Source: Calditrichia bacterium
GTDB lineage: Bacteria; Calditrichota; Calditrichia; Calditrichales; Calditrichaceae
Assembly (NCBI GenBank): GCA_027039465.1
Contig: JALWEA010000072.1
Location: 1-5,297 of the forward strand
Length of the DNA: 5,297 nucleotides
Direction: 5' to 3'
Part shown: in pieces, positions 1 to 5,297 of the stretch
Layout of the letters: each line of letters opens with the position of its first letter
Position numbering within the stretch: the first letter of the stretch is position 1
Notes under the pieces: generated by a model
The model's database searches: none
Told to the model about the DNA's origin: nothing
The model's input: only the letters and a program-made list of their open reading frames with translations
Program-made: the position numbers and the translations under genes

Positions 1-4
1 AATA

Positions 5-33
5 TTGTTTTTTATAAAATACGGTATTATATT
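5..33 (+). promoter_or_regulatory. Candidate sigma70-type promoter for the DUF4143 ATPase
   Basis: TTGTTT at 5-10 (3 of 6 matches to the -35 consensus) is followed after 17 bases by TATATT at 28-33 (5 of 6 matches to the -10 consensus). Transcription would begin near base 40, leaving a leader of about 30 bases before the ATG at 71. A promoter here argues against translation starting at the in-frame TTG at 5. The region is very AT-rich, so chance matches are likely, and no experimental support is visible. Confidence 0.35.
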
Positions 34-36
34 AAA

Positions 37-58
37 ATCGTATTTCGTAAAAAACGAT
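37..58. repeat. Imperfect dyad in the ATPase leader
   Basis: The arms ATCGT-a-TTT (37-45) and AAA-a-ACGAT (50-58) are complementary apart from one A/A mismatch, and they flank a four-base centre, CGTA. The dyad lies between the candidate -10 element and the putative Shine-Dalgarno GGGG at 61-64. It could be an operator or a weak leader hairpin, but an AT-rich sequence produces such dyads easily. Confidence 0.3.
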
Positions 59-70
59 ATGGGGTATTTT

Positions 71-1384
71 ATGGAAAAATTACGGTTCTATTTCCAATGG
101 TGGCAAGAATATGAGTTGCCGAAATTTATTAATCGAACGCTTCCGCTCAATTTGTTTGATTTGCGTTTGATTCCCGCTTTAATAGGCCCGAGACGAAGCG
201 GAAAGAGTACCATCTTCTTCCAAATGATAAAGGAACTTATGGCCAAAATTCCCAGACAAAATATTCTGTACATCAATTTTGAAGATGACCGTTTACTGCC
301 GTTAGACGGAAGCGAACTTTCCCAACTACTGGATATTTATCGACAGAGCTATCAACCGAATAAGAATCATAAAATTTACTTATTTCTCGACGAAGTCCAA
401 AACGTTCCCCGCTGGGAACATGCAGTCCGGCGTATTTACGAAACCGAAGCTTCCGTTCAAATCTTCATTACCGGTTCCAACTCTAAAATGTTGGGGTCTG
501 ATCTGGCAACAGCCTTAAGAGGGCGAACGCTCTCCATTAAAATTTTCCCACTGGATTTTAAAGAATTTTTAACATTCAAAAGCACCTCCCTTCCCGATCT
601 TTCCAAGTTGGAATATTCTCCTCAAAGAAATGAACTTTTGTTTTTGTTTGATGAATATCTTAGTTTCGGAGGCTTTCCAGAAGTCGTTTTAAGCAATGAC
701 AATGATATTAAGGAACTAATTTTAAAGGAATATATTCATACGATCTTCTTTGCGGATATCATCCAACGTTATGGAATTCGCAATGTAAAATTAATGGATT
801 CGTATCTTAAAATTTTGATTCGTCAAATGGCATCTTTGTTCAGTTTTGGCAAAATTTCATCAAGTTTGAAATCCATTGGTTTTAAAGCAGCTAAATCAAC
901 ATTGGTTGAGTATTTCGGATTTATTGAAAGTGCATTTTTAGGCAAAGGAATTCCTATTTACTCTTATTCCATAAAAGATCAAATGCAATACCCCAGAAAG
1001 TTTTATTTATTAGACAACGGCCTTTACCGTGCTGTTTCTTTCTTAAAATCGGAAGATCGAGGACGATTATTGGAAAATCTTGTATTTGTTCATTTACTTC
1101 GTAAATATGAAGACATTTATTATTGGAAAAGCACCAATGGCTTCGAAGTGGATTTTGTGATTCCCGAAAATTTTTCCGCAAAAGAAAAAATCGGTTTAAT
1201 TCAAGTATGCTTTGATTTTGAAAACGAGACGGTGAAAAAAAGAGAAATACGTTCCTTGGTTCGTGCTGCGAAAGAATTAAAGCAAACGGAGGCCTTAATC
1301 ATCACAAGAAATAATTGGGAAACGATTACCTTGGACAATCTTAAAATACATGTTTTACCCTTTATTCAATGGGCGCTTGAATAA
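71..1384 (+). CDS. AAA-type ATPase with C-terminal DUF4143 domain (AAA_14/DUF4143 family)
   Basis: This predicted cytoplasmic P-loop ATPase has 437 residues, a normal length for the family. Its cellular role is not established. Seen in the sequence: Walker A GPRRSGKST at residues 39-47, Walker B IYLFLDEVQ with D107-E108, a sensor-like TGSNS at 134-138, and ALRGR at 148-152. The C-terminal DUF4143 part has a restriction-endonuclease-like pattern: E335 in LLENLVF and E359-V-D361 in EVDFVI. The usual E-x-K is replaced by Q378-V-C380. That QVC variant is, to my knowledge, common in one branch of the family, and it suggests a non-nucleolytic or altered domain. I chose ATG 71 because GGGG at 61-64 gives a 6-base spacing. 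ATG 59 and TTG 5 are in-frame alternatives. The gene is an orphan, convergent with the next one. By hand sampling it is about 36% GC, against about 47% in the peptidase gene, which is compatible with acquisition by transfer. Confidence 0.9.
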   Translation: MEKLRFYFQWWQEYELPKFINRTLPLNLFDLRLIPALIGPRRSGKSTIFFQMIKELMAKIPRQNILYINFEDDRLLPLDGSELSQLLDIYRQSYQPNKNHKIYLFLDEVQNVPRWEHAVRRIYETEASVQIFITGSNSKMLGSDLATALRGRTLSIKIFPLDFKEFLTFKSTSLPDLSKLEYSPQRNELLFLFDEYLSFGGFPEVVLSNDNDIKELILKEYIHTIFFADIIQRYGIRNVKLMDSYLKILIRQMASLFSFGKISSSLKSIGFKAAKSTLVEYFGFIESAFLGKGIPIYSYSIKDQMQYPRKFYLLDNGLYRAVSFLKSEDRGRLLENLVFVHLLRKYEDIYYWKSTNGFEVDFVIPENFSAKEKIGLIQVCFDFENETVKKREIRSLVRAAKELKQTEALIITRNNWETITLDNLKIHVLPFIQWALE

Positions 1385-1389
1385 ATAAG

Positions 1390-2295
1390 TTATTCCGTCA
1401 TTTCCCGTTCCTGCAAATATAAGCTCATGCCGCGAATGCTGTTCAGAATAAAATACCGCTCTCGCTCCCGAATGTCTTTTGGCATTTCCGAAAAGAATCG
1501 CAAATTCGCATCTTTTTCGAGCAGGACTTCCATTAATTCATTTTCATCGCTTACACCTTCTCGCAATTGCTCGCGCAAGAGAGTTATCCAGAAATCCAAT
1601 TGATCCAGCGCGCGTGCGAAATAGGTTTCATCACTGTTGCGGAAGCCGTAATGGGCAAAACACAAATTTTTTACGGAAAACGGCAAAAGCTTTTTCAATG
1701 AACGACGGTAAATTTCGTAAATGAATTTGGGCGGCGTAGCCGGTCGTATGTATTCATAATTACCAACCGAAATACGTACTCCCGCTGCTTCTCCCAAAAA
1801 CAGCAATTCGCTGAATTGCAAACTTATGTGATGCGCAGAATGTCCCGGTGTTTCAATAATTTTGATCTCCCCGGTCGGCGTTCCAATATTTTCGGCAAAG
1901 AACAAACGCGACTCCGGAACCGGTGCAATCGGGCCGTAAGCCTCCGCTAACTTGCCCAATACTTTAAGCGAACCGGCCCACAATTTTTGCGGATCGATCA
2001 AATGGGGAATTCCTTTGGGATGGCAAAGAATCCGTGCTTCCAGAAATTCCGCGGCCACAATTCCGGTTCCACCGGCATGATCAATGTGTATATGGGTTAA
2101 AAGAATGTAATCGAGGTGGTTTACTCCGGCCTGCTTTAATTCCTTTAGCAAATGCTCTGCGGTAGAAGCAGGCCCGGGATCGACTAAAAAGGTCAATTCG
2201 TCCGTCCGATACAACCAACTGCTGATGAATTTCCGAAAACCCGTTACCGGTAAATCCAGATCGATTAAATAAAGGTTCGGTAAAATGTTGTGCAT
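1390..2295 (-). CDS. Metallo-beta-lactamase-fold hydrolase, ST1585-like
   Basis: This predicted cytoplasmic MBL-fold protein has 301 residues and unknown substrate. It carries the metal motif H68-I-H70-I-D72-H73, then TPGH with H152 followed by SAHH, LFLGEAAG with E169, and the last ligand H215 in FAHYG. HPKGIPHLIDP near 92-102, APVP near 124-127 and RPATPP near 184-189 resemble the ST1585-like subgroup, whose members have a helical C-terminal extension (here about 220-301). E169 sits where the superfamily normally has the metal-bridging Asp of a GD motif. No signal peptide is visible. I chose the ATG at 2295 because AAAGGA lies four bases upstream and MHNILPNLYLI is a typical MBL beginning. 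A longer form from TTG at 2334 adds 13 unlikely residues. The gene ends 5 bases from the ATPase stop and is transcribed divergently from the peptidase. Confidence 0.88.
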   Translation of the reverse strand: MHNILPNLYLIDLDLPVTGFRKFISSWLYRTDELTFLVDPGPASTAEHLLKELKQAGVNHLDYILLTHIHIDHAGGTGIVAAEFLEARILCHPKGIPHLIDPQKLWAGSLKVLGKLAEAYGPIAPVPESRLFFAENIGTPTGEIKIIETPGHSAHHISLQFSELLFLGEAAGVRISVGNYEYIRPATPPKFIYEIYRRSLKKLLPFSVKNLCFAHYGFRNSDETYFARALDQLDFWITLLREQLREGVSDENELMEVLLEKDANLRFFSEMPKDIRERERYFILNSIRGMSLYLQEREMTE

Positions 2296-2299
2296 TATT

Positions 2300-2305
2300 T
2301 CCTTT
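2300..2305 (-). promoter_or_regulatory. Ribosome binding site that sets the MBL-fold start
   Basis: Read on the minus strand, AAAGGA sits four bases before the ATG at 2295-2293. No comparable purine run precedes the upstream in-frame TTG at 2334. This site decides the shorter start for the MBL-fold gene. Confidence 0.65.
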
Positions 2306-2362
2306 CTTTTGTCCGGTTCTGCGTTAAACTGCAAACCGCCGCAAAGAATTTCCGAATATTAA

Positions 2363-2391
2363 AAATTACATTGGCCGTTCTTCCGGATCAA
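2363..2391 (-). promoter_or_regulatory. Candidate promoter for the MBL-fold gene
   Basis: On the minus strand, TTGATC (2391-2386, 4 of 6 matches to the -35 consensus) and TAATTT (2368-2363, 3 of 6 matches to the -10 consensus) are separated by exactly 17 bases. The leader would be about 60 bases. The -10 match is weak, and the call rests mainly on spacing and on its position in the divergent intergenic region. Confidence 0.28.
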
Positions 2392-2451
2392 CTTCATTTC
2401 ATCTTAAAAAAACCATTTTCGGCAAATCGGTAGTTCCCTTTCTCAAATGAT

Positions 2452-2479
2452 TTGTTTTTTCGTCGTCCGTATTTAAATT
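2452..2479 (+). promoter_or_regulatory. Candidate promoter for the S9 peptidase and downstream genes
   Basis: TTGTTT at 2452-2457 is followed after 16 bases by TAAATT at 2474-2479 (3 of 6 and 4 of 6 consensus matches). TATTTA at 2470-2475 is an alternative -10. A perfect 5+1+5 dyad, CAAAT-G-ATTTG at 2444-2454, overlaps the -35, and a larger dyad covers the -10. The rest of the 2296-2517 intergenic region shows nothing further that I can interpret. Confidence 0.25.
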
Positions 2480-2497
2480 ACAGGCGCTGAATTTAAA
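2472..2497. repeat. Dyad symmetry (operator-like or leader hairpin) before the peptidase gene
   Basis: TTTAAATT-(A)-CAG at 2472-2483 pairs with CTG-AATTTAAA at 2487-2497 around a GCG centre. That gives 11 complementary pairs with one bulged A (2480). The structure ends 20 bases before the ATG at 2518 and overlaps the candidate -10. It could be a repressor or activator site, or a leader hairpin just upstream of the ribosome binding site. It has no T-tract, so it is not a terminator. Confidence 0.45.
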
Positions 2498-2517
2498 GAA
2501 TACTTCATGGAGGTTCA

Positions 2518-4590
2518 ATGAAAAAACTACTGATATCTTTACTGGTCTTAACCGGATTGTTATTCGCTCAAAAACAACCTTTCAGCATTGATGCACTTTA
2601 CAAAATAAAATCGGTCGGCGATATTCAAATTTCGCCCGACGGCCGAAAAGTTGCTTTTGTTGTGACGTCCTACCAATTGAAAAAAGGAACATCCAATTCC
2701 GATATTTATCTGATGGATTCGGATGGGAGTCATTTACGTAAGCTCACACAAAATCCGGCGCATGATTACCACCCGAGATGGTCGCCGGACGGTAAAAAAC
2801 TTTTGTTTGTTTCCGACCGGAAAGACGGCGCGCAAACCTGGATTTTACCGGTTAATGGGGGCGAGCCTTACCAACTAACCCGTTTTTCCACCGGAACGGG
2901 AAGCCCCGAATGGGTGGGCTGGAGCGGCAAGATTATTTTTTCCAGCTCTGTTTTCCCGGAATGCGGTGCCAATTCCGACTGTAATAAGCGCATTAATGAC
3001 AGCATGAAGGACGGCCCGATTCAAGCGCATTTGGCCGACCATTTGCTGTTTCGTCACTGGACGTTCTACAAAGACGGGCACCGAACCCATTTGATTCTGT
3101 TTGATCCCAAAAAGCAAAACTACCGTGACGTAACTCCCGGCGATTACGATTACCCGCCGCTGTGGGGATCCTTTACGGTTTCACCGGACGAACGCTATGT
3201 TTGTGTGGAAGCCAAGCTGGATTCCTTCCCGGCTTCTTCCACCAATAATGACTTGTTACTTTTTGATCTGCAAATGCAATCGGCGCCCGAAAATTTAACC
3301 AAAGAAAACAAGGCTTTTGACGGCGCTCCGGTTTTTTCTCCAGACGGTCGTTACATTGCCTATCAAACGCAAAAAATCCCGGGATACGAATCGGACAAAA
3401 AACGCCTTGCCGTTTATGACCTGAAAACACACACGCACCGAATATTAACCGAAAGCATCGATAACTGGACGGATACCTACCATTGGGGGCCGAAGAGTCG
3501 TTTTATTTACTTTCGGGTACACGAACGCGGCCACTTCCCTTTGTATCGTTATGATCTCAAAAAGAATCGTTACAACAAAGTAGCCGACGTAAAAACCATT
3601 TACGATTATGCCATCGGAGCCAAAAACAAATGGACTCTTTTGTTGCGCAGCAGCATTAATCAACCAGTTGAAATTGTCCGGGTTAAAACAGCCGGTCGGT
3701 TTGACAAAAAGAAAAGTCAGCGTTTGACCTTCTTCAATAAAACAATCGAAGATTCCGTGGATATTCGGCCGCATTTGGAGCTGTGGATTCCCAGTCCGAC
3801 CGGCGTAAAAATTCACACCTTTGTTGTAACGCCGCACGATTTCGATCCGCATAAAAAGTACCCGCTTATTTTGAATGTGCACGGCGGGCCGCAATATCAA
3901 TGGGCCGATGCCTTTCGCGGAGACTGGCAGGTCTACCCGGGCGCAGGTTATTTGGTGGCTTTTCCCAATCCTCACGGTTCCACCGGTTACGGTCAGGCAT
4001 TTACCGGCGAAATTTCCAAAGACTGGAACGGCGAAGTTTTTACGGACATTAAAGCGGTAACGGATTCATTGGCAAAGCTTCCTTTTGTGGATTCCACGCG
4101 TATGGGCGCCATGGGTTGGTCGTGGGGCGGCTACGCCATGATGTGGCTGGAAGGACACACGACGCGCTTCAAAGCTTTGGCTTCCATGATGGGCGTTTAC
4201 GATTTGCCCGCCATGTACGGAGCTACCGAGGAACTGTGGTTTCCGGAATGGGATTTGGGCGGAACGCCGTGGACGAATCCGGCCTATTACCACAAGGCTT
4301 CGCCGCACAATTACGTTCCCAATTTTAAAACGCCTTGTTTGGTCATTACCGGCGAGCGTGATTATCGCGTACCTTACACGCAAAGTTTGGAATTCTTTAC
4401 GGGATTGCAAAAAATGCACGTTCCGTCGCGATTGATTATCTTTAAAAACGACGGCCATTGGCCGGATTACGTAAAATCGATGCCGTTGTATTACAACGCG
4501 CATTTGGATTGGTTTCACAAATATTTGGGCGGTAACCCCGCACCTTATGATATGCTAAAAATGATTCGCAATCAGGTATTTGAAAAATAA
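2518..4590 (+). CDS. Secreted S9 family (prolyl oligopeptidase/DPP5-like) serine peptidase
   Basis: This 690-residue serine peptidase probably releases dipeptides or short acylated peptides in the periplasm. Residues 1-17 form a signal peptide (MKK, hydrophobic core, cleavage after LFA), and no lipobox Cys is present. An N-terminal beta-propeller carries PD40-type SPDG motifs at 39-42, 89-92 and 274-277, and a variant SPDE at 222-225. The C-terminal alpha/beta-hydrolase domain (about 420-690) has HGGP at 455-458, NPHGSTGYG, the nucleophile S535 in GWSWGGY, D615 in GERDYRVP and H647 in NDGHWP, so the triad is intact. The length and the HLLFRHWTFYKDG-type segment resemble bacterial DPP5-like enzymes of the S9C group. 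C149 and C155 could form a disulfide after export. The start is firm: GGAGG at 2509-2513 lies four bases before the ATG. The TorD-like gene follows after 25 bases. The exact substrate specificity (dipeptidyl versus acylaminoacyl) cannot be read from the sequence. Confidence 0.93.
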   Translation: MKKLLISLLVLTGLLFAQKQPFSIDALYKIKSVGDIQISPDGRKVAFVVTSYQLKKGTSNSDIYLMDSDGSHLRKLTQNPAHDYHPRWSPDGKKLLFVSDRKDGAQTWILPVNGGEPYQLTRFSTGTGSPEWVGWSGKIIFSSSVFPECGANSDCNKRINDSMKDGPIQAHLADHLLFRHWTFYKDGHRTHLILFDPKKQNYRDVTPGDYDYPPLWGSFTVSPDERYVCVEAKLDSFPASSTNNDLLLFDLQMQSAPENLTKENKAFDGAPVFSPDGRYIAYQTQKIPGYESDKKRLAVYDLKTHTHRILTESIDNWTDTYHWGPKSRFIYFRVHERGHFPLYRYDLKKNRYNKVADVKTIYDYAIGAKNKWTLLLRSSINQPVEIVRVKTAGRFDKKKSQRLTFFNKTIEDSVDIRPHLELWIPSPTGVKIHTFVVTPHDFDPHKKYPLILNVHGGPQYQWADAFRGDWQVYPGAGYLVAFPNPHGSTGYGQAFTGEISKDWNGEVFTDIKAVTDSLAKLPFVDSTRMGAMGWSWGGYAMMWLEGHTTRFKALASMMGVYDLPAMYGATEELWFPEWDLGGTPWTNPAYYHKASPHNYVPNFKTPCLVITGERDYRVPYTQSLEFFTGLQKMHVPSRLIIFKNDGHWPDYVKSMPLYYNAHLDWFHKYLGGNPAPYDMLKMIRNQVFEK

Positions 4591-4615
4591 AATTTAACAA
4601 AGAATGGGATCATCT

Positions 4616-5206
4616 ATGAATTACAATAAATTCAACCGGGCCGGTTTGAGTGCGGCTTTCAGTTTTTACGCCAAAGCCTTAACCTATCCTTTTGAAGAAA
4701 TGCGCCATGAATTGCAACATCAGTTCAGACAGGTTGAGAAAAATATCGTTAATGAATACGATAACACGGTGGCCTCGCGTATTTTGGATGTGCTCAACAC
4801 CTACCAGGGCGAAGAAATGAAAGATTTGCAAGGCGAATACACGCGCCTGTTTACGCCGCACAAAAAGAAAGAACCGCTTATTTCCCTGCGATTAAGCGAT
4901 TGGCTAAAGGACCGGCCAACGGATGAATTGGAAGAACAATTATTTGAAGCCGGCATTTCCGTTTACAGTGACGAATATCCGGATTTTATTTCGCACATTC
5001 TCGAATATTTTGCTTCTATTTTGCAGTATGAAGATGAACAAACCATTCGGAATTTTTTTGATCGTTATTTAAAAGAACCCGTTCCGGCCCTTTGCCAGGA
5101 AATCTACAAAAACACGAATGTAAATTTTTACCGGGAATGCGTCAAAGGACTGCACGATTTGATTCACCTGATGCAAGATGCGTTGGATGCGGAAGACGAA
5201 GAATAA
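4616..5206 (+). CDS. TorD/NarJ-family molybdoenzyme chaperone
   Basis: This 196-residue, largely helical cytoplasmic protein fits the TorD/DmsD/NarJ family, whose members bind the signal peptide or the apo-form of a molybdopterin oxidoreductase during cofactor loading. Seen in the sequence: EYTRLF at 74-79, the family's hallmark first motif, then GISVYSDEYPDF at 113-124 followed by ILEYFASIL at 128-136. Those match the second conserved region, usually an E..DH motif followed by a hydrophobic helix. Here the His is F124. The C-terminus is acidic (DAEDEE). I chose ATG 4616 because GGGA at 4606-4609 gives a 6-base spacing. ATG 4604 is an in-frame alternative adding MGSS but with a poorer ribosome binding site. 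The gene follows the peptidase after 25 bases without a terminator, so cotranscription is likely. Its client enzyme is not in the window. Confidence 0.82.
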   Translation: MNYNKFNRAGLSAAFSFYAKALTYPFEEMRHELQHQFRQVEKNIVNEYDNTVASRILDVLNTYQGEEMKDLQGEYTRLFTPHKKKEPLISLRLSDWLKDRPTDELEEQLFEAGISVYSDEYPDFISHILEYFASILQYEDEQTIRNFFDRYLKEPVPALCQEIYKNTNVNFYRECVKGLHDLIHLMQDALDAEDEE

Positions 5207-5208
5207 AA

Positions 5209-5244
5209 GACAAAGGAAAAAAGAAAAAGGACAAATGAAAAAGG
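5209..5244 (+). repeat. Short purine-rich tandem repeat containing the next gene's ribosome binding site
   Basis: GACAAAGGAAAAAAG (5209-5223) and GACAAATGAAAAAGG (5230-5244) match at 13 of 15 positions with a 21-base period. The second copy carries the ATG at 5235, so the start codon differs from the first copy by a single G-to-T position. The likely cause is a small duplication in a low-complexity purine tract. Confidence 0.5.
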
Positions 5245-5297
5245 AAGACGTACTCTGCTGCCAATTAAGTAAAATTGGAATCGCTTTGGACCTTAAT
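5235..5297 (+). CDS. Start of an unidentified gene, cut by the window edge
   Basis: Only 21 codons are present (MKKEDVLCCQLSKIGIALDLN), with no stop before the edge. AAGGA at 5227-5231 precedes the ATG by three bases, a short but usable spacing. The same frame is open upstream to further ATGs at 5178 and 5187 inside the chaperone gene. Starting there would add a very basic leader with a poorer start context, so 5235 is preferred. The adjacent cysteines C8-C9 are notable, but I do not recognise the family. Being 28 bases after a TorD-type gene, it may belong to a molybdoenzyme cluster; that is inference from position only. Confidence 0.55.
   Translation, partial: MKKEDVLCCQLSKIGIALDLN

Noticed and set aside
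5..70. N-terminal extension of the ATPase from the TTG at 5 or the ATG at 59
   Set aside because: The TTG coincides with the candidate -35 element and has no ribosome binding site within the window. The added residues do not resemble the family's N-terminus. ATG 71 has a better placed GGGG.
1479..1724. 81-codon plus-strand open frame inside the MBL-fold gene
   Set aside because: It is antisense to the conserved C-terminal part of the MBL-fold protein and has no family resemblance or convincing ribosome binding site.
2444..2460. CAAAT-G-ATTTG followed by a T-run, as a possible terminator
   Set aside because: The stem is only five AT-rich pairs with a one-base loop and cannot form a stable hairpin, and no plus-strand gene ends upstream of it.
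2941..3000. C149 and C155 in the peptidase propeller as a metal or redox site
   Set aside because: Two cysteines six residues apart in an exported enzyme are more simply a structural disulfide, and no additional ligands are visible nearby.
3445..3975. 176-codon open frame on the minus strand inside the peptidase gene
   Set aside because: It is entirely antisense to a strongly supported S9 peptidase, has no recognisable domain, and its composition is that of a reverse-frame shadow.
4066..4518. 150-codon minus-strand open frame over the catalytic domain of the peptidase
   Set aside because: It is rich in Arg and His as expected from reading a coding strand backwards, has no known motif, and covers the conserved Ser/Asp/His region that is coding on the plus strand.

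Overview
The window is ordinary bacterial DNA with dense coding. It holds four complete protein genes and the first 21 codons of a fifth. There is no RNA gene, CRISPR array or recognisable insertion sequence, and no stretch over 300 bases without a gene. The content is a DUF4143-type ATPase, a secreted S9 dipeptidyl-peptidase-like enzyme, a TorD/NarJ-type chaperone and an ST1585-like metallo-beta-lactamase-fold protein. Together with roughly 36-50% GC, this fits a Gram-negative anaerobe or facultative anaerobe. Something near Calditrichota or another lineage of the FCB group is a reasonable guess, but no marker gene in the window fixes the taxon.

Layout: (1) 1-70 is an AT-rich promoter region with inverted repeats. 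(2) 71-1384 (+) is the AAA/DUF4143 ATPase, an orphan gene clearly AT-richer than its neighbours. (3) 1390-2295 (-) is the MBL-fold hydrolase, convergent with the ATPase and only 5 bases away. (4) 2296-2517 is a divergent intergenic region with candidate promoters for both flanking genes and a good dyad symmetry at 2472-2497. (5) 2518-4590 (+) is a 690-aa exported S9 prolyl-oligopeptidase-family peptidase with an intact Ser/Asp/His triad. (6) 4616-5206 (+) is a TorD/NarJ-family chaperone 25 bases after the peptidase. (7) 5235-5297 (+) is the start of an unidentified gene that runs off the window.

The peptidase, the chaperone and the downstream partial gene lie on one strand with short gaps and no visible terminator, so they are probably cotranscribed. 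TorD-type proteins usually sit next to the molybdoenzyme they serve, so such a gene may lie just past the right edge; this is inference. The peptidase would trim peptides in the periplasm, and no direct biochemical link to the chaperone can be seen. The ATPase and the MBL-fold gene look like independent units. I see no convincing new multi-gene system. The points worth a second look are residue-level deviations (GE for GD in the MBL protein, EYPDF for E..DH in the chaperone), the operator-like dyad, the peptidase-chaperone linkage and the compositional difference of the ATPase gene.
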